Shown: piece by piece, positions 45,331 through 55,082 of the stretch
Numbering within the stretch: position 1 is the first letter of the stretch
Layout: each line of letters begins with the position of its first letter
From: Ignavibacteriaceae bacterium
GTDB taxonomy: Bacteria > Bacteroidota > Ignavibacteria > Ignavibacteriales > Ignavibacteriaceae
Assembly (NCBI GenBank): GCA_008933765.1
Contig: WBUK01000015.1
Span: 1 to 64,000 of the forward strand
Direction of reading: 5' to 3'
DNA: 64,000 bases
The notes under the pieces: generated by a model
The model's input: only the letters and a program-made list of their open reading frames with translations
The model's database searches: none
What the model was told of the DNA's origin: nothing
Position numbers and translations under genes: made by a program

Positions 45331-47367
45331 ATGAGAACTGAGACAACCGGAATTAAAGTAAATCCGGAAGATCTGTTACAGAAAAAAGAATTTACAACTA
45401 TAGAAAGTGACCGAAAAAGGGTTGTTCTGGTGGGTAACCCAAATGTGGGTAAGTCGCTTGTTTTTAACTATTTAAGCGGCGTCTATGTGGATGTATCCAA
45501 CTTCCCGGGAACTACCGTTTCAATCAGCAGAGGCACTCACAAAAACTACGATATTCTGGATACCCCCGGAATTTACGGGGTTTCTTCGTTCAACGATGAG
45601 GAAAGAGTTGCCCGAGATGTGATCTTAGAAGCGGATATTATTCTTAATGTGGTGAACTCGTTATATTTGGACAGAGACCTCTTCCTGACAAAGCAACTGA
45701 TTGAAATGGGGAAAAAGGTTTCGATTGTGCTTAATTTCAGCGATGAAGTCAAGAAAAAGAAAATTAAAATTGACGCGAACAGACTTTCTGCATTGTTTGG
45801 TGTGGAAGTTATTGAAACATCGGCTGTATCGGGTACCGGTTTCGACAAGTTGGATGAGGCGATCGAAAAAGCGCGTGCAGGGGTTGTGAACAACGAAATT
45901 ACCGCAAGGCTTAATCCTGAAATTGTGAAAGACAGGGGCAGAGGAATAGCCCTTCTGGTTGCAGAAGGTGATGAGGAAGTTTCGGCTAAGTACAACTACG
46001 AACCCGGTTCACCGGACGACAGGGAAACAATTTACATTGAACGACGAAACACCGTAAACGAAATTATAGCCGAAGTTGAGTATGAAGATACTCAAAAAGG
46101 GCGGCTTATGAGCAAATTGGGCGGTATGTCGCTTAACCCAAAGACAGGCTTACCGATTCTTGCTGTTGTTTTGGTGATTCTCTACTTTTTAATCGGGGAC
46201 CTTGTAGCACAGCGGTTGGTTGACTACACAGAAGGGGTTCTGGGCAAACAGTACTTCGAATTTTACACTAAAAGTTTAGTGAGTGAATACGCCGCAGTTG
46301 ATGTTACGGTGAATCAGTTGGATGGGGAAGAGAATGTTATTCACTCCGATAAATTTAGTTTCCCCGATGGCTTTGCAGCTAACCGCCCACAAAAACTTGC
46401 CTTTGACCAAGCCGCATCGCACGAAAATACAGAGGTGCAGTTTGATTATAAAAACCCGATTGTGCGGCTCTTTTTCGGTGAATTTGGCGCATTCAGCATG
46501 ACTTTAACCTATCTGATATTCCTGTTGTTGCCGCTTGTAACCGCATTTTATTTCGTGATGGCAGTAATGGAAGATTCGGGTTATTTGCCGCGGTTAGCCA
46601 CAATGATGGACAGGTCACTGTCACGCGTTGGTTTGAACGGTAAGGCTATTATCCCGATTTTGCTCGGTTTTGGTTGTGTTACGATGGCAACAATAACCAC
46701 CCGAATTCTTGGGAGTGACAGAGAAAAAACAATAGCTACGGCTATACTTCAGTTTGTTATTCCGTGTTCGGCACAATTGGCAGTAATTGCAGTTTTAGCG
46801 GGGACTGCCGGGCTTGGAGCAACGCTGATTTACGGCGGTGTAATTGTTACCGTTATGATTGCTCTTTCAACGATTTTGAACAAAGCGCTGCCGGGGCAAA
46901 GCACGCCTTTACTTATTGATCTTCCGATGATGGGAATACCAAAACTTAACAATGTTTTAAAGAAAACCTGGTACCGCACCTTAGGCTTTATGAAAGAAGC
47001 TTCAACCTGGTTCTTTATCGGTGCTTTGGGCGTGGGCATACTTCAAATTACTGGGATTTTGGAACTTTTCACAAAAGCGTTAGAGCCACTCACTGTTTAT
47101 TGGCTGAAACTTCCTAAAGAAGCCGCTATTGCATTTGTGATGGGAACAGTTCGCCGTGATTTTGGTGCTGCGGGCTTGTTCGACCTGACGCTCACCCCGA
47201 TGCAGGTTGCCGTATCGCTTATAGTAATTACGCTGTTTGTTCCGTGTATTGCATCTTTCATGGTAATGCTTAAAGAAAGAGGCTGGAAAGAAGGTATGCT
47301 AATTTGGTTGAGCGCTTGGGTGATAGCGTTTATTGTTGGTGGGCTTACTGCTTTGGTGGTTATTTAA
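45331..47367 (+). CDS. feoB: Ferrous iron transporter FeoB
   Basis: 678 aa. N-terminal GTPase: G1 GNPNVGKS (about 35-42), G2 region PGTTVSIS, G3 DTPG, G4-like NFSD, then a helical GDI region and about ten transmembrane segments with Gate motifs (SGYLPRLATMMD, LGFGCVTMA, IPCSAQLAV, GTVRRDFGAAG). It is shorter than E. coli FeoB (773 aa) but has the core. It moves Fe2+ into the cell. Operon with fur and feoA. Confidence 0.95.
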   Translation: MRTETTGIKVNPEDLLQKKEFTTIESDRKRVVLVGNPNVGKSLVFNYLSGVYVDVSNFPGTTVSISRGTHKNYDILDTPGIYGVSSFNDEERVARDVILEADIILNVVNSLYLDRDLFLTKQLIEMGKKVSIVLNFSDEVKKKKIKIDANRLSALFGVEVIETSAVSGTGFDKLDEAIEKARAGVVNNEITARLNPEIVKDRGRGIALLVAEGDEEVSAKYNYEPGSPDDRETIYIERRNTVNEIIAEVEYEDTQKGRLMSKLGGMSLNPKTGLPILAVVLVILYFLIGDLVAQRLVDYTEGVLGKQYFEFYTKSLVSEYAAVDVTVNQLDGEENVIHSDKFSFPDGFAANRPQKLAFDQAASHENTEVQFDYKNPIVRLFFGEFGAFSMTLTYLIFLLLPLVTAFYFVMAVMEDSGYLPRLATMMDRSLSRVGLNGKAIIPILLGFGCVTMATITTRILGSDREKTIATAILQFVIPCSAQLAVIAVLAGTAGLGATLIYGGVIVTVMIALSTILNKALPGQSTPLLIDLPMMGIPKLNNVLKKTWYRTLGFMKEASTWFFIGALGVGILQITGILELFTKALEPLTVYWLKLPKEAAIAFVMGTVRRDFGAAGLFDLTLTPMQVAVSLIVITLFVPCIASFMVMLKERGWKEGMLIWLSAWVIAFIVGGLTALVVI

Positions 47368-47445
47368 TTTGCAACAGCAAAAACAGACAACAGCGGAGAC
47401 AGGCAACTGAAAGCTGAATCGAATTAACAAACAGAAAAATTTTAA

Positions 47446-48159
47446 ATGATTAAAACAGAATATCCGATTTACTGGGAAAAAGAAGATTTCAGCATAAAGA
47501 TTTTCTGTTCCATCCCGGCAATTGCCACGGGCATTTTATTGAGGGCGGGGGGGGCGAAAGTGGTTATCGACCCCGGCGACGGAATCCTCAGAGATTTGAA
47601 CGAAGAGCTTACACCTGAAGAAATCCTTTCGATTACCGATGTTTTCATCACACACGGGCACCACGACCATGTCGGCGGGGTTTGGTCACTACTCACTTAT
47701 TTGCGGATTATGCGCAAGCGAACCACTCTGAATATATGGTTCCCCGAAGGTTGCCCGGAGATTGAAAGTATCTACAATGCATTCCGGACTGTTTACTCGA
47801 ACAGCATACCTTACCCGATAATTCTTCGTACAATAATGGACTATAAACCCTTTACACGACGCGGGTTAACCGTCAAGCCTTTCCCCGTAATACACGCCGA
47901 AAAGATAGAAGACGGGCCCGAAACCCGTTTAGTCCCATCGTTAGGGTTTAAATTTACTTGGCAGGGGAAGAAAATATGTTACGGTGGTGATACTGCCTAT
48001 TGTGAAGAACTTGTTAAGCAGGCGAAAGGAGCTGATCTTGCAATTATTGAAGCAGGAGAGGATGAAGACAGCGTGCCGGGTATGCACATGACGCAGGAAG
48101 AAGCTGAGAAGATTGGCAGAACTGCCAAAGAATTTTTCCTCGTTCATGTTCCTCAATAA
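47446..48159 (+). CDS. MBL-fold metallohydrolase
   Basis: 237 aa. The HxHxDH zinc motif is present (ITHGHHDHVGGVW); further ligands are in VIHAEK, the CYGGDTAY segment and VHVPQ at the end. Similar to the RNase Z-like/beta-lactamase superfamily group of ~240 aa hydrolases. Substrate unknown. It lies 78 bp after feoB; a link to iron is not evident. Confidence 0.88.
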   Translation: MIKTEYPIYWEKEDFSIKIFCSIPAIATGILLRAGGAKVVIDPGDGILRDLNEELTPEEILSITDVFITHGHHDHVGGVWSLLTYLRIMRKRTTLNIWFPEGCPEIESIYNAFRTVYSNSIPYPIILRTIMDYKPFTRRGLTVKPFPVIHAEKIEDGPETRLVPSLGFKFTWQGKKICYGGDTAYCEELVKQAKGADLAIIEAGEDEDSVPGMHMTQEEAEKIGRTAKEFFLVHVPQ

Positions 48160-48217
48160 CACAATTTTTTCTTATCTTTAAAACTCTTTCTTATTAATTT
48201 CCGACCGGAGTATTTCG

Positions 48218-49270
48218 ATGAAGAATATCACGATTTTTATGTTTATACTTTTTACCGCTTCAACGGTGGTTTTCTCACAAAACGAGGGCGACATGTCGTT
48301 CAAGGGTGAAAAAAGGCTGAAGAATATCAGAATGCTTACTGACCGCGGTGAAAACGCCGAAGCATATTACTCGTTTGATTATAAAAAACTGAGTTTCCAA
48401 GCCAGATTTGACGGAATGGGATGCGACCAGATTTTTACGATGAATATTGACGGGAGTGATAAAAAAATGGTTTCGAACGGAGAAGGAAGAACCACATGCG
48501 CTTATTATCTGCCGGGTGACTCTACTATTATCTATGCAAGTACATATTTAGCAAGTCCGGACTGCCCGAAACCACCTGATTTTTCAAAAGGTTATGTCTG
48601 GAAACTTTACGATGAATTTGAACTTTTCATTTCAAATGCTGACGGAAGCAACATAAGACAAATTACCGATAACAATGCTTACGATGCTGAAGCTACGGTT
48701 TCCCCACTGGGAGATAAAATTGTTTTCACTTCCATGAGAGACGGTGACCCGGAAATTTATGTAATGGATATAGACGGAAGTAACCAAAAAAGGTTGACTT
48801 ATGAAAAAGGATATGATGGCGGTGCCTTCTTTTCGGCGGATGGTTCCAAAATTGTGTTCAGAGCAAGCAGACCAACTACGGAACAAGAGCTTAAAGATTA
48901 TGACGACCTTGTGAAAGAGAAGTTAGTAAGACCTGGTACACTTGAAATTTATGTGATGGATGCCGACGGTGGAAATATTCAGCAGGTTACTAACTTTGGA
49001 AAAGCAAGTTTTGCGCCTTATTTCCACCCGGATGGTAAAAGAATTATCTTTTGCTCAAATATTATGAGTAAAGACCCCCGCAACTTTGATCTCTATTTGA
49101 TCAATGTTGACGGCACAGGGCTTGAACAGGTAACTTTCAACGAGACATTTGACGGGTTCCCGATGTTCAGTAAAGACGGTAAGCAATTAGTTTTTGCTTC
49201 TAACAGATTTAACAAGAATAAAGGTGATACTAATGTTTTCATCGCTGATTGGGTCGATGACACTGAGTAG
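48218..49270 (+). CDS. Secreted TolB-like (PD40) beta-propeller protein
   Basis: 350 aa with a signal peptide at about 1-21 (TASTVVFSQ). At least four PD40/WD40-like repeats with the pattern DGSKIVF.....G..EIYVMD.DG (for example GDKIVFTSMRDGDPEIYVMDIDGSN). Family members bind proteins or sugars in the periplasm. The 3' end overlaps the start region of the esterase. Confidence 0.88.
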   Translation: MKNITIFMFILFTASTVVFSQNEGDMSFKGEKRLKNIRMLTDRGENAEAYYSFDYKKLSFQARFDGMGCDQIFTMNIDGSDKKMVSNGEGRTTCAYYLPGDSTIIYASTYLASPDCPKPPDFSKGYVWKLYDEFELFISNADGSNIRQITDNNAYDAEATVSPLGDKIVFTSMRDGDPEIYVMDIDGSNQKRLTYEKGYDGGAFFSADGSKIVFRASRPTTEQELKDYDDLVKEKLVRPGTLEIYVMDADGGNIQQVTNFGKASFAPYFHPDGKRIIFCSNIMSKDPRNFDLYLINVDGTGLEQVTFNETFDGFPMFSKDGKQLVFASNRFNKNKGDTNVFIADWVDDTE

Positions 49271-50297
49271 GATCAAAAGAGCACTTTTGCCGCTCGGATT
49301 TTTCTTAGGTATAATCTGTGGATTAATCTATCCGCAAGACACTGTGACTGTTACAGTTTGCAAGATCAGCGCTCAGTCCGGCAATTTAGCAACTAAGCCA
49401 AAAGGTTTACAACCGGCAGATAACACTCTTGATGTTTTCAAACAAAAAGAGCATGAGTCAAATCTTTCGGACTCTGTAGCCATTAAGTTTTACAGACCGG
49501 GTACCCCTTTTAAAAAGTTGGAAGTTCAACCGAAAGATTCTCTGACAGTGATTAATACACTTTTTGTATATAAACCTAAGGGATATGATTCAGGCAAGGG
49601 TAAATTTCCGTTTGTATATTTGTTGCACGGGTGGTCAGGTGCCGTCAAAGACTGGAAGGTAAACTACGATATACAGAAGTTAGCCGATAAATATAATATG
49701 GTTATCGTCCTTCCGGAGGGCTATTATGACTCGTGGTATGTTAACAGCATTAATAAAAAAGACCTGCAATACGAAGCGGCATTTTGGGCGCGTATCGATC
49801 CGTTCATAGTTAAAAATTACCGGGTGGATCCAAAAAATCGTTTTATTACAGGTTTGAGCATGGGGGGGCATGGTGCCGTTACTTTTTATCTTAAAAATAA
49901 AAACAAATTCAAAGCCGCCGGTTCTATGAGCGGGATACTCGACCTGACCCAGTTCCCCGATAACTGGGGAATAAAAAAACGACTGGGCGAATTGAAAAAA
50001 AACAGAAACCTTTGGGAGAAAAACTCGGCGCTTCAGCTTTTGAAAAATTATAAAGCAAAACCGGAAAATCTGAACATTTTTATTGCGTGCGGAACTAAAG
50101 ACCTTGCTTTCAAGGTAAACCAAAGTTTCAATGAACTTGCTGTAAAAAAAGGGGTACCGATTCTGTTTTTAGCCGATAAGGGAGACCATAACTGGGACTA
50201 TTGGACCTCGCATGTTGATGGACAGATGCACTTTTTTAAACTTATTTCCGAGGGTAAAAAGCCCGCTGAAATTAAAGAAATCCTGAAAATAAAATAG
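49233..50297 (+). CDS. Secreted esterase/feruloyl-esterase-like alpha/beta hydrolase
   Basis: 354 aa from the ATG at 49233, chosen because AAAGGTGAT precedes it; ATG at 49257 is also possible. Signal segment LLPLGFFLGIICGLIYPQ. The PF00756-type fold has FPFVYLLHGWSG, the nucleophile in ITGLSMGGHGA (Ser about 209) and the likely His in DKGDHNWDYW. It should hydrolyse esters outside the cytoplasm. It overlaps the PD40 gene by tens of bases, so the two are co-expressed. Confidence 0.88.
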   Translation: MFSSLIGSMTLSRIKRALLPLGFFLGIICGLIYPQDTVTVTVCKISAQSGNLATKPKGLQPADNTLDVFKQKEHESNLSDSVAIKFYRPGTPFKKLEVQPKDSLTVINTLFVYKPKGYDSGKGKFPFVYLLHGWSGAVKDWKVNYDIQKLADKYNMVIVLPEGYYDSWYVNSINKKDLQYEAAFWARIDPFIVKNYRVDPKNRFITGLSMGGHGAVTFYLKNKNKFKAAGSMSGILDLTQFPDNWGIKKRLGELKKNRNLWEKNSALQLLKNYKAKPENLNIFIACGTKDLAFKVNQSFNELAVKKGVPILFLADKGDHNWDYWTSHVDGQMHFFKLISEGKKPAEIKEILKIK

Positions 50298-50317
50298 CCG
50301 CTTAGAAATCTTATAGA

Positions 50318-50458
50318 TTACACAGCTACAACAAATTTCTTGTTTCAAGTATTAAGAGATATCCAGCGACAGCAGATTTCTTGTTTCAAGTACTAACAGT
50401 TACGCAACGGCAACAGATTGTTTTAATCAAGTTTTAACCGTTATACAACCGCCGGCTG
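50318..50458. repeat. ~41-bp degenerate tandem repeat in a convergent gap
   Basis: Units start near 50318, 50360, 50400 and 50441 (spacing 42, 40, 41), with shared CAGCAGATTTCTTGTTTCAA and ACTAACAGTTA-type parts. The third unit is the most diverged. No gene or hairpin terminator was seen. Confidence 0.7.
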
Positions 50459-51556
50459 TTAAACCAATTTTATAGAGAATGTAACGGTGGTACCTTTGCC
50501 TTGTTCACTTTCCAATTGAACGGTGCCACCCATCATTTCAACGAAATTTTTCACCAAAAGTAGCCCCAGCCCCGAACCCTGTTCGTTATTAGTACCTGAA
50601 GTTGTAACAATAGTATCAAGCCTGAAAAGTTTCTGAATATTTGCTTCAGACATCCCAATTCCGTTATCCGTAATTGAAATATACACTTTATCATCTTTAA
50701 TATCAGCGTTAGCTTTAATAAAGCCGCCGTATGGAGTGAATTTCACGGCGTTTGAGATCAGATTTTTCAAAGTCAAATCGAGTATAACCACATCAGCTTT
50801 AACCATCATTTTTTCAGGCACACCATTTTCGACGCTCAACCCTTTTTTAAGTGAATTAGTCTCAAAAGAATTGAAAGCAGCAGTTACCATATTTCTCAGA
50901 TCGAGTTGAATCGGGTTATTTTGAATTTTACCGAGTCGCAGGCGCGTCCACATCAAAAGGTTATCGATTAAGGAGTAGATAGTCCTAACCACTTCGTAAA
51001 TGCCGGTAGCAAACTCTTTAACCTCTTCAGGTTCAAGCTCACCGCTTTGGTGAAACAGAAGCTCGGAAAGCCCAATAAGCCCGGTGAAGGGGGATTTGAG
51101 GTCGTGCGCCAGAATCGAGAGAAATTTATCTTTGGAGATGTTTGCTTCCCTAAGTTCCCGGTGCTGTTTAGCGAGTGAAAGATGTGCAGCCACACGGGCG
51201 TTTAGCTCTTCAAAGTTGATTGGTTTGGTGATATAGTCAACCCCACCGAGTTGGAATCCCTTAATTTTATCCACAGTATCGGTTAGTGCAGTAAGAAAGA
51301 TTATGGGAATATCCCGGGTTCTTTCCTCCTTTTTAATCATTTCGCAGACAGCAAAGCCGTCGGGATCGGGCATTCTAATATCCAGAAGGATAATATCGGG
51401 TAATATTTCCTCCAACAGACTTATTGCTTCTTCACCCGAGATAGCTTTGGAAACATCATACCCAACTTTAGTCAGCCTAAAGTGAAGGTATTTCAGGTTA
51501 GTCTCGTCATCATCAACGATTAAAACTTTTGCTTTAGGCTCAACATTTTCTTTCAA
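50459..51556 (-). CDS. Response regulator-histidine kinase hybrid
   Basis: 365 aa, no membrane segment, TTG start. N-terminal REC domain (phosphoacceptor Asp about 59 in ILLDIRMPDPDG), then HisKA (His about 151 in ILAHDLKSPFTG) and HATPase (LISNAVKFTPYGG, DNGIGMS, GSGLGLLLVKN). The REC-first order fits a kinase acting downstream of another phosphodonor. Its partners are unknown and no response regulator lies next to it. Confidence 0.92.
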   Translation of the reverse strand: MKENVEPKAKVLIVDDDETNLKYLHFRLTKVGYDVSKAISGEEAISLLEEILPDIILLDIRMPDPDGFAVCEMIKKEERTRDIPIIFLTALTDTVDKIKGFQLGGVDYITKPINFEELNARVAAHLSLAKQHRELREANISKDKFLSILAHDLKSPFTGLIGLSELLFHQSGELEPEEVKEFATGIYEVVRTIYSLIDNLLMWTRLRLGKIQNNPIQLDLRNMVTAAFNSFETNSLKKGLSVENGVPEKMMVKADVVILDLTLKNLISNAVKFTPYGGFIKANADIKDDKVYISITDNGIGMSEANIQKLFRLDTIVTTSGTNNEQGSGLGLLLVKNFVEMMGGTVQLESEQGKGTTVTFSIKLV

Positions 51557-51657
51557 TGTTCAAATCCGTATTAAATAAAAGGTATTTTTTGTTAAAATAA
51601 AGAGGATTAAATTGCACCATAACTTACAAAAACTTTTTGATATAATCTGATACCGCC

Positions 51658-52677
51658 ATCAAAATATTTCTCGTAATTCCTGTTTATGAAGACCCCCGTT
51701 CGTTAGAAACTTTGTTGGATAATGTGACAACTGACGAAAACCGCGGTTATTTGAACGGTATTGTGGTAGTTACAGGCTCTGAGAACAAAGAGATAGAGTG
51801 GGTAGTTGGCAAATTTAGCAATAACGGGTTTGAAATAACACTTCTTCATAACCCCAACAGATATACCCCGCACGCTCTGAATATCGGAATTAAATACGCC
51901 TTGGCACAGGGGGCTGATTTGATTCAAATGCTCGGTGCTCACAGCGTGGTGAGTGACGGTTATTTCAGAGACCTGCACAGAATTGCTGAAACTGAAAAGG
52001 ATGTCGGCATCATTTCACCATCTTACGATTTCTTCCCGCCACAAAATTTGATAGAACAGGCAATAATGCTGTTTCACCTTTCCCGATTAGGCAGGAATTG
52101 GGGGAGAATTTACCATATCGATAAGCCGGTACCGGGGTTTGGTGCAGGTGGTTGCAGCATCAGAAGAGAAGTATTTGAAAAAATTGGGCTATACGATCTT
52201 AAATTTATTCGCAATCAAGATAATGAACTTTACCACAGAGCAGTAAAAGCCGGCTTCAAAGGTTACTCTTACCCCGAAATTGTATATATTTACCGCCCAA
52301 GAGGCTCGATAAACCAGTTGAAGAAACAAAATTTTAACTTCGGTAAATATTTTGCGTTAAGCCCTTTCAGTCATTCATTGAAACAGGCGGGACCGTTTTT
52401 ATTTTATACTTTTATGCTGTTGCTTCTTTTGGTTACAGGTACTTTAAGTTATTTTGAAGCCTATAAGCCTGCAATAGTTACGATAGGAATTTTTATGGCG
52501 ACACTCGGTATCTATCTTGGTGCTGTTATGTTTGAAACCTTCAGAAAATTTTTAAGTTATGGCAAAGCAGCGCTGTTTTTGCCGGCAATTTTCATAATGA
52601 TTCATTTTTACTATGCTATGGGGAGTTTTTCAGGCTTTCTGTTTGGCTTCCCGAAGGGAGAGAGCAGCAACAAATAG
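51658..52677 (+). CDS. GT2 glycosyltransferase, ExoA-like, with no standard start codon
   Basis: The conserved GT-A opening IKIFLVIPVYEDPRSLETLL is fully encoded in frame from 51658, but no ATG, GTG or TTG lies between the upstream in-frame stop (51643) and this opening. The first standard start in frame is a TTG at 51712, which would delete the nucleotide-binding strand. The rest (LIQMLGAHSVV; GFGAGGCSIRREVFEKIG; RNQDNELYHRAVKAG) and three C-terminal membrane helices fit the ExoA-like GT2 group. The usual DxD-type segment reads LGAHS. A rare ATC/ATT start, or a start lost by mutation or assembly error, is possible. Confidence 0.82.
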   Translation: MKIFLVIPVYEDPRSLETLLDNVTTDENRGYLNGIVVVTGSENKEIEWVVGKFSNNGFEITLLHNPNRYTPHALNIGIKYALAQGADLIQMLGAHSVVSDGYFRDLHRIAETEKDVGIISPSYDFFPPQNLIEQAIMLFHLSRLGRNWGRIYHIDKPVPGFGAGGCSIRREVFEKIGLYDLKFIRNQDNELYHRAVKAGFKGYSYPEIVYIYRPRGSINQLKKQNFNFGKYFALSPFSHSLKQAGPFLFYTFMLLLLLVTGTLSYFEAYKPAIVTIGIFMATLGIYLGAVMFETFRKFLSYGKAALFLPAIFIMIHFYYAMGSFSGFLFGFPKGESSNK

Positions 52678-52765
52678 CCAAAAAATTATTTTTCTGAATT
52701 GTAGCTGTTTGACTTTTTGCTGTCTTATGAGTGACAACAATCTGAAATATCATGTTGCGTTAGTT

Positions 52766-54349
52766 TTAGCCATTTTTAACCGGATTTTTGTTTTCTGAAA
52801 AGCGTTGATAATAAAAAATTACCACAAGGAAGCAGAGCCAAAAGGGGAGATCGACCATCAGCCAGCCGTGCGTGAGCAAGCCAATTGATTCAAACATTGT
52901 TCTCGCAACCATTCCCACACCCAAAGCGGTAATTCCTGCAACAATAATATAACCATTTCGATTTTTCTTTTTTAGCAGCCTGAGCGTTTTGCCACAGTAA
53001 AAGAAAAAAGCGCCGGGCATCCAGAGTGCAGTAATCAACCCGCCAATTCCCACTTCTGTCAGGCGAAAAAGAAGGAAATTGTGTGAAAGCCCACTGTCGC
53101 CGGCTTCTAAATAGAGATTTGTGATCATATAGTGTGCGTAACTGCCTTCGGGGGCGGTCATGTATCTGTAGAAATAGTCTTTGAAAAGGTCGGGGCCCGT
53201 GCCAAAAAAGGGGTTATCTTTTATTACATCCCACGACATCGCCCACAGGTAGTCCCGGATATTCAGGAAGTTTTGCGCCCGAAAAATCAGAAACACAAAA
53301 TCGTGAACGGGAGGTATTAAAATTACCGAAAAAGTAATCAGCGCAACCGCTCCCGCGAGAATAATACGCGATTTTGGGTGAACAATCAGGAAGAAAAATA
53401 AAAAACCAAGCAACGCCACCAACATCGAGGCACGCGAATTGGAGATAAGCACAAACAGAAATAAAACAATTGTAAACAGTACATTAATTATTTTAACAAA
53501 AGGTATGTGCTTTTCGTTATTTGCCGGTAAATGTGCTTCTTCAGTTTGACCATCTGCGGTCGGGTTGTTGGCAGCAGGCTCGGAATTGTTTTTAGAGTTA
53601 GTCAGGTGAGTTAAGATCAACAGCAGTACCGACGCAATTGCTATAGTTGTTCCCGCAAAATTCATATTTATGTATTTGAAAAACCCAATGAATCTTATTG
53701 GTCCGGCGACCAAAGTAGCGGCGGTTATCCCTTCGCTTAGGATTGTATGAAAAATGCCGTATGCGTTAAGCGCACCCATAAAAATTAATGAATAAAGAAC
53801 CAATTTTACATCTTTGAATGACCTGATGTTATTATAGGTCAGCCACACAAAGACAAAGAAAATTAACTGCCGAAATGTTGCGGATAGTGCTTTTATGGGT
53901 CCGATTGAGAGCAGGGAAGAGAGGGTCATCGAGAAAACTGTGAAAATGAACAACCAAACCAATCCGGCGGGGAGTTGTGTCGAGTTAGTTGTTTCAAATG
54001 CTTTTGTTTCAGGTTTTTCACCGTCTTCGGTAATTTCTTTATTATCAACAAACCCAAACCAAATTAATGATACAAAAGACCATCCAATAACAGTAACACG
54101 AATTACAGGGTCCATTGCACTGCTTGTCAGTTGCAGCAACAACACCGAAATCAGCAGGTTAAATCTTCTTCCACCGACCTTCACCAACGAAAAAAATACA
54201 ACTGTGGCAAGAAGTGCCGCAACTATTTCCTGTGGCATAATAGTAGCAGCCGCTGCTAACAGAAGCATTAACAGCAGGAAAGGGGAGTCAGAATTTTTAA
54301 TCTCGATGAATGAATTGCGATAAATCGAACCGGATCGGAAACTGCTCAA
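52766..54349 (-). CDS. O-antigen ligase/polymerase-like membrane protein
   Basis: 527 aa with about twelve transmembrane segments and a TTG start. The Wzy_C-type large loop contains NSRASMLVALLGFLF and the periplasmic region ending in GTGPDLFKDYFYRYM and SGLSHNFLLFRLTEVG. Members join or polymerise surface glycans. A glycosyltransferase gene is encoded convergently next to it, in line with a glycan role. Confidence 0.85.
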   Translation of the reverse strand: MSSFRSGSIYRNSFIEIKNSDSPFLLLMLLLAAAATIMPQEIVAALLATVVFFSLVKVGGRRFNLLISVLLLQLTSSAMDPVIRVTVIGWSFVSLIWFGFVDNKEITEDGEKPETKAFETTNSTQLPAGLVWLFIFTVFSMTLSSLLSIGPIKALSATFRQLIFFVFVWLTYNNIRSFKDVKLVLYSLIFMGALNAYGIFHTILSEGITAATLVAGPIRFIGFFKYINMNFAGTTIAIASVLLLILTHLTNSKNNSEPAANNPTADGQTEEAHLPANNEKHIPFVKIINVLFTIVLFLFVLISNSRASMLVALLGFLFFFLIVHPKSRIILAGAVALITFSVILIPPVHDFVFLIFRAQNFLNIRDYLWAMSWDVIKDNPFFGTGPDLFKDYFYRYMTAPEGSYAHYMITNLYLEAGDSGLSHNFLLFRLTEVGIGGLITALWMPGAFFFYCGKTLRLLKKKNRNGYIIVAGITALGVGMVARTMFESIGLLTHGWLMVDLPFWLCFLVVIFYYQRFSENKNPVKNG

Positions 54350-54443
54350 TTTTTCCTAAATTTTTAAAAAGATATTTGAAATTTAATGAAGTTTGTACGA
54401 ATTACTAATAAGTTGAGACAAGTCCCGACAAGCCTGCAACCAT

Positions 54444-55082
54444 TCAATTTTTCCCGAGGATTTCCACCAGCACTTCAACCACGCCATCGTTAAGCATATC
54501 AATTGCTTTTGCGGCAATATAGGAGAGATCAATCTCTCTTTCTTTCACAAAGGGGCCCCTGTCGTTAATTTTCACGATAACGGTTTTCCCATTTTTAAGG
54601 TTGGTTACCCGAACCAAAGTGTTAAATGGCAGGTCTTTGTGTGCAGCAGTAAACTTGCTTTTTTTATAAAGCTCGCCACTTGAGGTTGGTTTATCCTGAA
54701 AAGAATCAGCGTAATAGGTTGCAGTTCCTTTGAAAGAAGAAACGACCTCCAACCCGAAAGCCTTAACCACTTCGTTGTAATTGTTGGGTGTGTTGGGGTC
54801 GGTATCGGTATTTTGATTTTTGCCTGAAAGCTTACCGTTTTGGTTGCTGTTTTTGTCAGCGGGTCTTTCGGAATTGTCAGTATCAATACCCGGGTATCGT
54901 GCTTTGTCGTGGTTGCTTTTTGTATCAGAAGATTTATTCTCCGGTATTCTTACGGTAGAGACGCAGCCGGTAAATATTATTGAACCGCCGCAAAAAAACG
55001 AGGCAATACCTAATAAAAGAAAGGCAGAGGAAAAACCGCTGCCCTTCGAAAATTTATTTGGTAGTGAGCTTGAAAACCCCAT
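54444..55082 (-). CDS. rlpA: RlpA-family septal ring lytic transglycosylase-like lipoprotein
   Basis: 212 aa. Lipoprotein signal with lipobox IIFTGC (Cys about 40). An Asn/Asp-rich linker (about 55-105) leads to the double-psi beta-barrel (GTATYYADSFQDKPTSSGE; FNTLVRVTNLKNGKTVIVKINDRGPF), which holds the catalytic Asp in NDRGPF. No SPOR domain is present. Its start lies 29 bases inside the cyclase gene end, so it is probably co-transcribed with it. Confidence 0.93.
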   Translation of the reverse strand: MGFSSSLPNKFSKGSGFSSAFLLLGIASFFCGGSIIFTGCVSTVRIPENKSSDTKSNHDKARYPGIDTDNSERPADKNSNQNGKLSGKNQNTDTDPNTPNNYNEVVKAFGLEVVSSFKGTATYYADSFQDKPTSSGELYKKSKFTAAHKDLPFNTLVRVTNLKNGKTVIVKINDRGPFVKEREIDLSYIAAKAIDMLNDGVVEVLVEILGKN

